From: Pseudoxanthomonas yeongjuensis
GTDB taxonomy: Bacteria; Pseudomonadota; Gammaproteobacteria; Xanthomonadales; Xanthomonadaceae
DNA: 64,000 nt
Assembly (NCBI RefSeq): GCF_010093345.1
Contig: NZ_PDWT01000001.1
Span: 992,001-1,056,000 of the forward strand
Direction of reading: 5' to 3'
The notes under the pieces were generated by a model that was given only the letters and a program-made list of their open reading frames with translations, ran no database searches and was not told the DNA's origin. How positions within the stretch are numbered: the first letter of the stretch is position 1; each line of letters starts with the position of its first letter. Made by a program: the position numbers and the translations under genes. Below, one piece after another: positions 27,886-37,487 of the stretch.

Positions 27886-29289
27886 ATGACCCGAAGCAAG
27901 CGCATCTACGTGTTGGACACCAATGTGCTGATGCACGACCCGACCGCGCTGTTCAAGTTCGAGGAACACGACGTGTTCCTGCCGATGCAGGTCATCGAGG
28001 AACTGGACAACGCCAAGAAGGGCATGACCGAAGTCAGCCGCAACGCGCGTCAGGTCAGCCGTTTCCTCAATGAACTGATCGAAGGCGCCGGCGCCGAGCA
28101 GATCGACGCCGGCATCATCCTCAGCCACCCGCAGGGCCTGCAGCTGAAGTCGCAGAGCGCGATCGGCAGGCTGTATTTCCAGACCAAACCGGCGGCGCCG
28201 GGCCGCACCTTCGGCACGGTGGCGCCGGACAACAAGATCCTCGCCTCGGTGCTGGAGCTGCGCGAACAGCATCCCGAGGTGCCGGTGATCCTGGTCTCCA
28301 AGGACATCAACCTGCGGATCAAGGCCGCGATCAGCGGACTGGTGGCCGAGGATTACGAGAACGACCGCGCGCTGGATGATTTCAGCCTGCTGTTCACTGG
28401 CGCGACCGAGCTTTCGACCGATTTCTGGGACCGCCACGAGAAGGATCTGCGCTCATGGAGCGACAAGGGCGGCCGCACCAGTTACGAAGTCAGCATGACC
28501 GACGACGAGGACTGGTATCCGAACCAGTTCCTGTACCTGCCGGGCGAGGATGAAGTCGAATTCCGTGTCGCCAGGATCGGTACCGACAAGAAAGCCACGC
28601 TGGCCCTGGCCGACGATTTCCGCAGCAGCCAGCATGCGGTCTGGGGCATCATCGCCCGCAATCGCGAACAGAATTTCGCGTTGAACGCGCTGATGGATCC
28701 GGAAATCGATTTCGTCAGCCTGCTCGGCACCGCCGGCACCGGCAAGACCCTGCTCGCCCTGGCCGCGGGACTGGCGCAGACCATGGACCAGCAGCGTTAC
28801 CGCGAAATCATCATGACCCGGGCTACGGTCAGCGTCGGCGAGGACATCGGTTTCCTGCCCGGCACCGAGGAAGAAAAAATGACTCCGTGGATGGGCGCGC
28901 TGACCGACAACCTGGAAGTGCTGACCCACAACCAGGAAGGCGGCGCCTGGGGCCGCGCGGCGACCAACGACCTGCTCGCCTCGCGGATCAAGATCCGTTC
29001 GATGAACTTCATGCGCGGGCGCACTTTCCTCAGTCGTTACCTGATCCTGGACGAGGCGCAGAACCTCACCCCGAAGCAGATGAAGACCCTGATCACCCGC
29101 GCCGGTCCCGGCACCAAGATCGTCTGCCTGGGCAACGTGGAGCAGATCGACACGCCGTACCTGACCGAGACCACTTCGGGCCTGACCTACGCCGTCGATC
29201 GCTTCAAGAACTGGGCGCACAGCGCGCACATCACCCTGCGCCGCGGCGAGCGTTCGCGACTGGCGGATTACGCGTCGGAAGTGCTGTAG
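27886..29289 (+). CDS. PIN-PhoH fusion protein (putative RNA helicase/ribonuclease)
   Basis: This 467-residue protein combines an N-terminal PIN nuclease-like domain (about residues 5-150; IYVLDTNVLMHDP with acidic residues and VIEELD) with a C-terminal PhoH ATPase. The ATPase has Walker A LGTAGTGKTLLAL near residue 285 and Walker B YLILDEAQNLTPKQMK near residue 385. In mycobacteria such PhoH2 proteins are RNA helicases and ribonucleases, often with toxin-antitoxin links; the role here is not established. The gene stands alone after a heptamer repeat and is followed by a REP element. Confidence 0.93.
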   Translation: MTRSKRIYVLDTNVLMHDPTALFKFEEHDVFLPMQVIEELDNAKKGMTEVSRNARQVSRFLNELIEGAGAEQIDAGIILSHPQGLQLKSQSAIGRLYFQTKPAAPGRTFGTVAPDNKILASVLELREQHPEVPVILVSKDINLRIKAAISGLVAEDYENDRALDDFSLLFTGATELSTDFWDRHEKDLRSWSDKGGRTSYEVSMTDDEDWYPNQFLYLPGEDEVEFRVARIGTDKKATLALADDFRSSQHAVWGIIARNREQNFALNALMDPEIDFVSLLGTAGTGKTLLALAAGLAQTMDQQRYREIIMTRATVSVGEDIGFLPGTEEEKMTPWMGALTDNLEVLTHNQEGGAWGRAATNDLLASRIKIRSMNFMRGRTFLSRYLILDEAQNLTPKQMKTLITRAGPGTKIVCLGNVEQIDTPYLTETTSGLTYAVDRFKNWAHSAHITLRRGERSRLADYASEVL

Positions 29290-29302
29290 GGCAGCCATGC
29301 CC

Positions 29303-29383
29303 GTAGGAGCGCCCCTTGGGCGCGATGCTCTTGGGTCTTTCACGATCTGACCGAAGAGCATCGCGCCCAAGGGGCGCCCCTAC
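29303..29383. repeat. GTAG-type REP doublet, CCTTGG arm type
   Basis: This 81-bp inverted repeat runs from GTAGGAGCGCCCCTTGGGC to GCCCAAGGGGCGCCCCTAC (one mismatch at the right end). It lies between the PIN-PhoH gene and the XRE regulator, immediately upstream of that regulator's dyad. Confidence 0.88.
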
Positions 29384-29398
29384 AAGCGGACAGACTTA

Positions 29399-29415
29399 TG
29401 ATGTTTAAAACATCA
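29399..29415 (+). promoter_or_regulatory. Candidate operator of the XRE-SulP operon
   Basis: The 17-bp dyad TGATGTTTAAAACATCA has two perfect 8-bp arms around one base. It lies 75 bp upstream of the XRE start. A TATGAT (29397-29402) overlaps its left arm and could be the -10 box, so binding here would block transcription. A helix-turn-helix product immediately downstream makes autoregulation likely. This is inference. Confidence 0.6.
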
Positions 29416-29490
29416 CAATGAATGTCTGTTGATTGCCTAGGCAGGGTTCATGTGCTGGAATGCGCTCCGGCCTTGTTCACCGGCAGCCCC

Positions 29491-29742
29491 ATGATCACCG
29501 CCACCCAACTGCGCGCTGCGCGCGCCCTGCTCGGCATCGACCAGCGTGCGCTGGCGGCGATGGCGGGCGTATCCCTGCCCACCATCCAGCGCATGGAAAC
29601 CAGCACCGGCAATGTCCGCGGCGTGGTCGACACCCTGACCAAGATCGTCGAGGCGCTGGATGCCGCCGGCATCGAACTGATCGGCAACGAACAACCCAGC
29701 CAGGGCCGTGGCCGCGGCGTGCGCCTGAAGGAGCCTTCGTGA
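29491..29742 (+). CDS. XRE-type helix-turn-helix regulator
   Basis: This 83-residue small DNA-binding protein has a Cro/C1-type HTH covering about residues 2-60: TATQLRAARALLGIDQRALAAMAGVSLPTIQRME. The C-terminus is short and basic. It probably represses its own operon through the upstream dyad. The stop codon overlaps the start of the SulP transporter by one base (TGATG), so the two are translated together. The start at 29491 follows from the domain boundary; upstream in-frame codons do not match the family. Confidence 0.85.
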   Translation: MITATQLRAARALLGIDQRALAAMAGVSLPTIQRMETSTGNVRGVVDTLTKIVEALDAAGIELIGNEQPSQGRGRGVRLKEPS

Positions 29743-31460
29743 TGTCCTCGAGCGCGGCTTCCAGCTACGCACGCATGTTCGTGCCAAAACTATATACCGT
29801 GCTGCGTGGCGGCTATCGCTGGGGCGACCTGCGCGCCGACGCGGTGGCCGGCCTGACCGTGGCCATCGTCGCCCTGCCGCTGGCCATGGCCCTGGCCATC
29901 GCCAGCGGCACCACCCCGGACAAGGGCCTGCACACCGCGATCATCGCCGGCTTCCTGATCTCGGCCTTCGGCGGCTCGCGGGTGCAGATCGGCGGACCGA
30001 CCGCGGCCTTCATCCCGGTGGTGTTCGTGGTAATCCAGAAATTCGGCTACGGCGGCATGATCCTGTGCACGCTGATGGCCGGGTTGATGCTGATCGGCGC
30101 CGGATTGCTGCGCCTGGGCACGTTGATGAAGTACATGCCGCAACCGGTGATCACCGGCTTCACTGCCGGCATCGCGGTCAGCATCTTCTCCAGCCAGGTC
30201 AAGGACCTGCTCGGCCTGAAAATGGGCGCGGTGCCGGCCGAGTTCCTGCCGCGCTGGGTCGCCTACGGCAAGCACATCGCCAGCACCCAACCCGCGGCGG
30301 TGGTGATGGCGGTGCTGGGCCTGGCGGTGATCGTGGCTTTGCGTCGATGGAAGCCCAATTGGCCCGGCTTCCTGATCGCGCTGCTGGTCTGCACCGGCGT
30401 GTGCGTGGCCTTCGCCCTGCCGGCCGAAACCATCGGCAGCCGCTTCGGAAACCTGCCCTCGACCCTGCCCGGCTTCGAATTCCCGCATATCCCGTTCGAA
30501 CGCACCTTCGAACTGCTGCCCAGCGCCTTCACCATCGCCTTCCTGGCCGGGGTCGAGTCGCTGCTCTCGGCTGTGGTCGCCGACGGCATGATCGGCGGCC
30601 GCCATCGCTCCAACGCGGAGCTCGTCGCGCAGGGCGTGGCCAACGTCGGTTCGGCCCTGTTCGGCGGCCTGCCGGCCACCGGCGCGCTCGCACGCACCGC
30701 GACCAACGTGCGCGCCGGCGCGCGTTCGCCGATCGCGGGCATGCTGCACGCGGCATTCCTGTTGCTGTTCATGCTGCTGCTGTCGCCGTGGATGCGTTAC
30801 GTGCCGCTGGCGGCCCTGGCCGCGGTGCTGCTGGTGGTGGCCTGGAACATGAGCGAATACCAGCACTTCCGCCACACCATGTCGGCGCCGAAGGGCGACC
30901 GGCTGGTATTGCTGCTGACCTTCTTCCTGACCGTGTTCTTCGACCTGACCGTGGCCATCCAGGCCGGCATCGTGGTCGCGGCCTTCGTCTTCATGTTCCG
31001 CATGGCCGACGCGGTGGAGGTCACTTCGGGCATCAAAATGCTGGAGGGAAACGGCGACGGACAGGTCGACGAAGATGCCACCCAGCGCGCGCGCCTGCCG
31101 GCCGGCGTGGAAGCGTTCCAGATCAGCGGACCGCTGTTCTTCGGCGTCGCCAGCCGCCTGGACGACCTGCTGGACCAGTTCCGGGTCGCGCCCAAGGTCT
31201 TCATCCTGCGCATGCGACTGGTGCCGTTCATCGACGCCAGCGGCATGCACGCGCTGGAGACGCTGTTCGACCGCTGCCGCCGCCGCGGTATCGTGCTGGT
31301 GATTTCCGGGCTGCAACAGCAACCACGACGCCTGGTCGGCAAGATGCAGCTCCATCCGCGGGAAGGCGAACTGCATTTCGTCGCCGATTTCGAATCGGCG
31401 CTGGAGTTGTCCGAAACCCTGGTCGCCGCCGCTCCCGGCCGCGGGAAAACTGAGGCTTGA
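29742..31460 (+). CDS. SulP family anion transporter
   Basis: This 572-residue inner-membrane transporter belongs to the SLC26/SulP family. The N-terminal part (about residues 20-420) is very hydrophobic and contains the signature region VAGLTVAIVALPLAMALAIASG and GPTAAFIPVV. A C-terminal STAS domain (about residues 440-550) has LRMRLVPFIDASGMHALE. Family members carry sulfate, bicarbonate or dicarboxylates; the substrate cannot be read here. It is co-expressed with the XRE regulator. Confidence 0.94.
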   Translation: MSSSAASSYARMFVPKLYTVLRGGYRWGDLRADAVAGLTVAIVALPLAMALAIASGTTPDKGLHTAIIAGFLISAFGGSRVQIGGPTAAFIPVVFVVIQKFGYGGMILCTLMAGLMLIGAGLLRLGTLMKYMPQPVITGFTAGIAVSIFSSQVKDLLGLKMGAVPAEFLPRWVAYGKHIASTQPAAVVMAVLGLAVIVALRRWKPNWPGFLIALLVCTGVCVAFALPAETIGSRFGNLPSTLPGFEFPHIPFERTFELLPSAFTIAFLAGVESLLSAVVADGMIGGRHRSNAELVAQGVANVGSALFGGLPATGALARTATNVRAGARSPIAGMLHAAFLLLFMLLLSPWMRYVPLAALAAVLLVVAWNMSEYQHFRHTMSAPKGDRLVLLLTFFLTVFFDLTVAIQAGIVVAAFVFMFRMADAVEVTSGIKMLEGNGDGQVDEDATQRARLPAGVEAFQISGPLFFGVASRLDDLLDQFRVAPKVFILRMRLVPFIDASGMHALETLFDRCRRRGIVLVISGLQQQPRRLVGKMQLHPREGELHFVADFESALELSETLVAAAPGRGKTEA

Positions 31461-31465
31461 ATCCG

Positions 31466-32266
31466 ATGCGCGCACGTTCCGCCCTGACCATCGCCGGCTC
31501 CGATTCCGGCGGTGGCGCCGGCATCCAGGCCGACCTGAAGACCTTCGCCGCGCATCGTGTGCATGGGTTGTCGGCCATCGCCGCGTTGACCGCGCAACAC
31601 ACTCGCGGCGTCATTGCGGTCAACGTGCCGCCGATGGAATTCCTGCGCGCGCAACTCGATGCCTGCTTCGACGATTTCGACATCGGTGCGGTCAAGCTGG
31701 GCATGCTGGCCAATGCGGAAGTGATCGGTGTGGTCGCCGATGTATTGCAGACGCGGCATCCGCCTTTCATCGTGCTCGACCCGGTGATGATCGCCACCAG
31801 TGGCGCGAAGCTGCTGGAAGACGGCGCCCTGCTGGCGCTGCGCACGCGGCTGCTGCCGCTGGCGTCGCTGGTCACGCCCAACCTGCCGGAAGCGGAACTG
31901 CTGCTGGGCCACGCCATCGCCGACCTGGCCACGATGCGTGCGGCCGCGAACGAGTTGCTGGTCCTCGGCGCGCGCGCGGTGTTGTTGAAAGGCGGGCATC
32001 TGCAGGGCGACGGCGACGTGGTCGACCTGTTCGCCGATGCCGATGGCATCCGCGCAATCGTCCATCCGCGATTGCGACTGGAAGCGCACGGCACCGGCTG
32101 CACGCTGGCCTCGGCGATCGCGGCGAACCTCTGCCTCGGCCTGCCGTTGGCCGCAGCCTGCGCGGCGGCATCGGACTATGTGCATGCCGCCCTGCGCACG
32201 GGTTACCGCCCGGGCCGCAGCGATATCGTCGTGCTCGACCATTTCGGGGCGGCGCCTTCGGCATGA
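31466..32266 (+). CDS. thiD: Hydroxymethylpyrimidine / phosphomethylpyrimidine kinase
   Basis: This 266-residue ribokinase-fold enzyme of thiamine synthesis phosphorylates HMP and HMP-P. Signatures are ALTIAGSDSGGGAGIQADLKTF at the N-terminus, FIVLDPVMIATSGAKLL, and LEAHGTGCTLASAIAANL with the catalytic aspartate region. The ATG at 31466 is preferred over a TTG nine bases earlier. Five bases separate it from the SulP gene, and its stop overlaps the next gene by 4 bases. Confidence 0.96.
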   Translation: MRARSALTIAGSDSGGGAGIQADLKTFAAHRVHGLSAIAALTAQHTRGVIAVNVPPMEFLRAQLDACFDDFDIGAVKLGMLANAEVIGVVADVLQTRHPPFIVLDPVMIATSGAKLLEDGALLALRTRLLPLASLVTPNLPEAELLLGHAIADLATMRAAANELLVLGARAVLLKGGHLQGDGDVVDLFADADGIRAIVHPRLRLEAHGTGCTLASAIAANLCLGLPLAAACAAASDYVHAALRTGYRPGRSDIVVLDHFGAAPSA

Positions 32267-33123
32267 GCGTGCAGGAACTCGAAATCCCGCTGGTTGCGGA
32301 CGATGGCCACCGATTCAACCTGATCGCGCGCCTCCCTGCGCAAGCACACAGCTCCGTGCTGTGGCTGCCTGCGCTGGGCGTCGCCGCGAAGCACTACCTG
32401 CCGCTTGCCGAGGCCCTGGCGGAGCGCGGCGTTGCCGTCTTCCTGCACGAATGGCGCGGCAACGGCAGCAGCAGCGTGCGCGCCAGCCGCGAAGTGGATT
32501 GGGGTTATCGCGAGATCCTGACCCTGGACCTGCCATGCAGCCATGCCGCCATCGCACGGCATTGCGATGCGCCTGTCGGCGCCATCGGCGGACACAGCAT
32601 CGGTGGACAATTCGCAGCCTGCTACCTGGCCTTGCACCCAGGCGCCTTCCAGGAACTGTGGCTGGTCGCCACCGGTTCGCCCTACTGGCGCACGTTTCCC
32701 GCACCGAAGCGCTACTTCTTTCCGCTGGCCTTCCAGTTCGTGCCCTGGCTGGCGGACCGTCGCGGCCTTTTGCATGGCCGCAGGTACGGATTCGCCGGCG
32801 ACGAAGCGCGCACTCTGATCCGCGACTGGGCGAAGGTCGGTCTGAGCAATCGCTATGCCGCCGCTGGATTGGACACCGATCTGGAAGCCGCCCTCTCACG
32901 CGTGGAGGTGGAGACGCATGGCGTGCTACTGGCGCGGGACTGGTTCGCGCCACGCCGTTCGATGCAGGCCTTGCTCGACAAGATGCCGCGATCCCGTTCG
33001 ACCGTCACCACGCTGGACAGCGCCGCCCTCGGCGCGCGCGCGGATCATTTCGCATGGATGAAGCAGCCGCAGGCCGTGGTGGATGCGTTGCTGGATCGCA
33101 AGGCCCGGGAAAGGACTGGATAA
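32263..33123 (+). CDS. Alpha/beta hydrolase
   Basis: This 286-residue alpha/beta-hydrolase has the nucleophile elbow GGHSIGG (Ser near residue 110), an HEWRGNG segment after strand 4, and a likely catalytic His in ARADHFAWM near the end. It resembles the YheT/serine-aminopeptidase-like group. The substrate is unknown. It overlaps thiD by ATGA and is probably co-transcribed. It converges on galE across a REP-like palindrome. Confidence 0.85.
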   Translation: MSVQELEIPLVADDGHRFNLIARLPAQAHSSVLWLPALGVAAKHYLPLAEALAERGVAVFLHEWRGNGSSSVRASREVDWGYREILTLDLPCSHAAIARHCDAPVGAIGGHSIGGQFAACYLALHPGAFQELWLVATGSPYWRTFPAPKRYFFPLAFQFVPWLADRRGLLHGRRYGFAGDEARTLIRDWAKVGLSNRYAAAGLDTDLEAALSRVEVETHGVLLARDWFAPRRSMQALLDKMPRSRSTVTTLDSAALGARADHFAWMKQPQAVVDALLDRKARERTG

Positions 33124-33126
33124 CTT

Positions 33127-33213
33127 GTGGGAGGGGCTTCAGCCCCGACGAACGCAAGCGGGAATGCACCAGTAACAGCCGGAGCAAGAGCTCGCGGCGG
33201 GGACGCCTCCCAC
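33127..33213. repeat. Diverged GTGGGAG-type REP doublet
   Basis: The element starts GTGGGAGGGGCTTCAGCCCC and ends GGCGGGGACGCCTCCCAC. Its outer inverted arms match, while the inner part has degenerated. It sits between the convergent alpha/beta hydrolase gene and galE. It belongs to the same general class as the GTAGGAG elements but to another arm group. Confidence 0.7.
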
Positions 33214-33225
33214 GATCCTCGCTGG

Positions 33226-34239
33226 TCAGGTCGCGTAACCCTGCGGGTTCATCGACTGCCAGCGCCAGGCATCGCGACACATGGCATCGGCATCCAGTTG
33301 CGCATGCCAGCCGAGCAGGCGGTTGGCCAGCGACGGATCCGCATAGACCTCGGCCACGTCGCCCGGGCGCCGCGCTACGATTTCGTAGGGGATGTCGCGA
33401 CCCGAAGCCTTCTCGAAGCTGCGCAGCAGTTCCAGCACGCTGACGCCGCGGCCGGTACCCAGATTGACGGTCAGACTGCGGTCCTCGCGCACCAGGTAGT
33501 CCAATGCATCGGCGTGCGCGCGGGCCAGGTCCATCACATGGATGTAGTCGCGCACGCCGGTGCCGTCGACGGTCGGATAATCGCCGCCGAATACCTGCAG
33601 CTTCTCGCGCCTGCCCACCGCCACCTGGCAGATGTACGGCATCAGGTTGTTGGGAATGCCGGACGGATCCTCGCCGATCAACCCGGATTCGTGGGCCCCG
33701 ACCGGATTGAAATAGCGCAGATTCGCGGCTCGGAACCCTGCATCGGATCGGCACAGGTCTTCGATCAGCTGCTCCATCACCAGCTTGGTGCGGCCATAGG
33801 GATTGGTCACCTGCAGGCGCGCATCCTCGCGCACCGGCACGCTCTCCGGATCGCCATAGACCGTGGCCGAGGAACTGAACACCAGACGCCCCACCCCCGC
33901 TTGCTTCATCGCCTGCAGCAATGTGATCGTGCCGCTGATGTTGTTTTCGAAGTAGTCCAGCGGACGCTCGCAGGATTCGCCCACGGCCTTCAGCGCGGCG
34001 AAGTGGACCACCGCGTCGAAAGGCCGCGTGGCGAACAGCGCGGCCATCGCCTCGCGGTCGCGCATGTCCACGTGGTGGAATTCGACCGGCTTGCCCGACA
34101 ACCGCTGCAGCCGCTCCAGCACCTGGGCCGAACTGTTGCTGAAATTGTCGGCGATGACCACGTCGTGGCCGCGCCTGGTGAGTACCACATGGGTATGGCC
34201 GCCGATGTAGCCGGCGCCGCCGCAGAGCAGGATGCGCAT
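33226..34239 (-). CDS. galE: UDP-glucose 4-epimerase
   Basis: This 337-residue short-chain dehydrogenase-type epimerase interconverts UDP-glucose and UDP-galactose. The Rossmann motif is GGAGYIGGHT, the catalytic Ser is in SSSATVYG, and the YxxxK motif is YGRTK. LRYFNPVGAHESGLIGEDP, NNLMPYICQVA and FGGDYPTVDGTGVRDYIHV are classical GalE segments. The ATG at 34239 follows an AGAGGAA ribosome site. A GATAAT at 34270-34265 (minus strand) may be its -10. It faces away from the EPS locus and could supply galactose-type sugars to it. Confidence 0.96.
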   Translation of the reverse strand: MRILLCGGAGYIGGHTHVVLTRRGHDVVIADNFSNSSAQVLERLQRLSGKPVEFHHVDMRDREAMAALFATRPFDAVVHFAALKAVGESCERPLDYFENNISGTITLLQAMKQAGVGRLVFSSSATVYGDPESVPVREDARLQVTNPYGRTKLVMEQLIEDLCRSDAGFRAANLRYFNPVGAHESGLIGEDPSGIPNNLMPYICQVAVGRREKLQVFGGDYPTVDGTGVRDYIHVMDLARAHADALDYLVREDRSLTVNLGTGRGVSVLELLRSFEKASGRDIPYEIVARRPGDVAEVYADPSLANRLLGWHAQLDADAMCRDAWRWQSMNPQGYAT

Positions 34240-34264
34240 CGGTATTCCTCTTGTTCGATAGGCC

Positions 34265-34270
34265 ATTATC
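34265..34270 (-). promoter_or_regulatory. Candidate -10 box for galE
   Basis: Read on the minus strand this is GATAAT, 26 bases before the galE ATG. No clear -35. The 223-bp gap to the divergent dehydrogenase gene also holds TAGACT at 34420-34425, a possible -10 for that gene. Nothing else is recognisable in the gap. Confidence 0.35.
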
Positions 34271-34462
34271 CATGAGGATCGACCGGGCCATGCGATGGCG
34301 CGGCTGCAAGGAAGCGCAGGACTGTTGCTGTCCTGTTTCCTGCGATTTGCGCGTTACACGGGCCTGTAGGCCGACGATATGCGTCATCGACGCCTGCACA
34401 AGCCGCCAACGGCATCCGCTAGACTCAACCACTGCCCGCCCCATGGACGAGACCCATCATCG

Positions 34463-35752
<1,290 letters not shown>

Positions 35753-35789
35753 TTCCTCCTTCCGAATTTTCGACCCAGCAAGGATCCAC

Positions 35790-36797
35790 ATGCGCGTTCT
35801 GGTTACCGGCGCCGCCGGCTTCATCGGCTCACACCTCAGCCAACGCCTGCTCGCGCGTGGCGACGAAGTGCTGGGCTACGACAACATGAACGCCTATTAC
35901 GATCCGCGCCTGAAGGAAGCGCGCCTGGCCAGGCTCACGCCGCAGGCCGGTTTCAGTTTCGTGCGCGCTTCGCTGGAGGACCGCGCGGCGCTGGAAGCCG
36001 CCTTCGACGAATTCAAGCCGCAGCGCGTGGTCAACCTGGCCGCGCAGGCCGGCGTGCGCTATTCGCTGGAGAATCCGCAGGCTTATATCGACAGCAACAT
36101 CATCGGTTTCATGAACATCCTGGAGGCCTGCCGCCATCGCGGCATCGAGCACCTGGTGTACGCCTCTTCCAGCTCGGTGTACGGCGCCAACAAGAAGCTG
36201 CCATTCGCGGTCGAGGACAGCGTCGACCACCCGGTCAGCATGTATGCGGCGACCAAGAAGGCCAACGAGCTGATGGCCCACACCTACAGCCACCTGTTCA
36301 ACCTGCCGACCACCGGCCTGCGCTTCTTCACCGTGTACGGCCCCTGGGGCCGGCCGGACATGGCCCTGTTCCTGTTCACCCGCAAGATCCTGGCCGGCGA
36401 AGCCATCGACGTGTTCAACCACGGCCGCCACACCCGCGACTTCACCTATATCGACGACATCGTCGAAGGCGTGATCCGCACCCTGGATCGCGTACCCGGG
36501 CCGGACCCGGATCACGACCCGATGGCGCCCACGCCCGCCACCTCCAGCGCTCCCTACCGGGTCTACAACATCGGCAACCACCAGCCGGTCGAGTTGCTGC
36601 GCTACATCGAGGTGCTGGAAGATTGCCTGGGCCGCAAAGCTGAACGGAACCTGCTGCCGCTGCAGCCCGGCGACGTGCCCGACACCTATGCCGATGTCGA
36701 AGCCTTGCAGCGCGACACCGGCTATTCGCCTTCGACCTCGATCGAAAGCGGAGTCAAGCGCTTCGTCGACTGGTACCGGGAGTTCTACGCCGTCTGA
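35790..36797 (+). CDS. UDP-glucuronate 4-epimerase-like protein
   Basis: This 335-residue NAD-dependent epimerase has the Rossmann motif [11 protein letters not shown], followed by [18 protein letters not shown], which marks the UDP-glucuronate epimerase group. SSSSVYGAN and the catalytic YAATK follow, then [19 protein letters not shown]. It probably epimerises C4 of a UDP-uronic acid, either UDP-GlcA or the HexNAc-uronate made by the preceding dehydrogenase. It is 37 bp downstream of that gene. A loop around residues 235-250 is Pro/Asp-rich. Confidence 0.9.
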   Translation: MRVLVTGAAGFIGSHLSQRLLARGDEVLGYDNMNAYYDPRLKEARLARLTPQAGFSFVRASLEDRAALEAAFDEFKPQRVVNLAAQAGVRYSLENPQAYIDSNIIGFMNILEACRHRGIEHLVYASSSSVYGANKKLPFAVEDSVDHPVSMYAATKKANELMAHTYSHLFNLPTTGLRFFTVYGPWGRPDMALFLFTRKILAGEAIDVFNHGRHTRDFTYIDDIVEGVIRTLDRVPGPDPDHDPMAPTPATSSAPYRVYNIGNHQPVELLRYIEVLEDCLGRKAERNLLPLQPGDVPDTYADVEALQRDTGYSPSTSIESGVKRFVDWYREFYAV

Positions 36798-36842
36798 GCG
36801 TTTTCCCGCGGGGCCGTGGCCTGATCCGCGCGCAACCCGCGT

Positions 36843-36861
36843 TGTATGGGATATCCATACA
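36843..36861 (+). promoter_or_regulatory. Perfect dyad before the EPS export operon
   Basis: The 19-bp sequence TGTATGGGATATCCATACA has 7-bp perfect arms around GATAT. It ends 11 bases before the ATG of the export protein, directly followed by the ribosome site AGGGGAAAA. It could be an operator for a regulator of EPS synthesis, or an RNA hairpin controlling translation. Confidence 0.6.
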
Positions 36862-36872
36862 GGGGAAAACGT

Positions 36873-37487
36873 ATGACACGCCTCCTCACCGCCCTCGCGG
36901 GCTTCAGCCTGTCGCTGCTTCTGGCCGCAAGCGCCAACGCTGCCGAAACCGTGCCGGCGCCTGCCGCCACCATTTCGACCAGCACCTACAAGATCGGCGT
37001 GGACGACATCGTCCAGGTCTCGGTCTGGCGCAACCCCGAACTGGGCATCACCGTGCCGGTGCGCCCCGACGGGATGATTTCCGTGCCGTTGATCGGCGAC
37101 GTGCCGGCCGGCGGCCACACGCCTTCGGAAGTAGCCCAGACCATCCAGGACAAGCTGGCCACTTATGTGCGCGATCCGCAGGTCGCGGTGATCCTGACCG
37201 AACTGCGCAGCCACGAATACCTGTCGCGCGTGCGCGTCACCGGCGCGGTCCGCCAGCCGGTTTCCATTCCCTATCGCCCCGGCATGACCGTGCTGGATGC
37301 GGTGCTGGCGGCGGGCGGAGTGACCGAGTTCGCCGCGCCCAACCGCTCCAACCTGTACCGCAAGACCGCGGACAGCACCAGGACCTATTCGGTGGAACTG
37401 GACCGCATCCTCAAGCGCGGCGACCTTTCCACCAACTTCGACGTGGCGCCAGGCGACGTGATCACCATCCCGGAACGCATCCTGTGA
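36873..37487 (+). CDS. Polysaccharide export protein (Wza-like, exosortase-A type)
   Basis: This 204-residue secreted protein has a signal peptide ending ASANA-A. It contains a poly_export (BON-like) domain with YKIGVDDIVQVSVWRNPELG and RPDGMISVPLIGDV, then an SLBB domain with RVTGAVRQPVSIPYRPGMTVLDAVLAAGG. It is short and has no lipobox, unlike E. coli Wza, but resembles the export proteins of exosortase-A EPS loci. It should form or gate the outer-membrane export route with the chain-length protein. The ATG at 36873 follows AGGGGAAAA; the stop overlaps the next start (GTGA). Confidence 0.92.
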   Translation: MTRLLTALAGFSLSLLLAASANAAETVPAPAATISTSTYKIGVDDIVQVSVWRNPELGITVPVRPDGMISVPLIGDVPAGGHTPSEVAQTIQDKLATYVRDPQVAVILTELRSHEYLSRVRVTGAVRQPVSIPYRPGMTVLDAVLAAGGVTEFAAPNRSNLYRKTADSTRTYSVELDRILKRGDLSTNFDVAPGDVITIPERIL

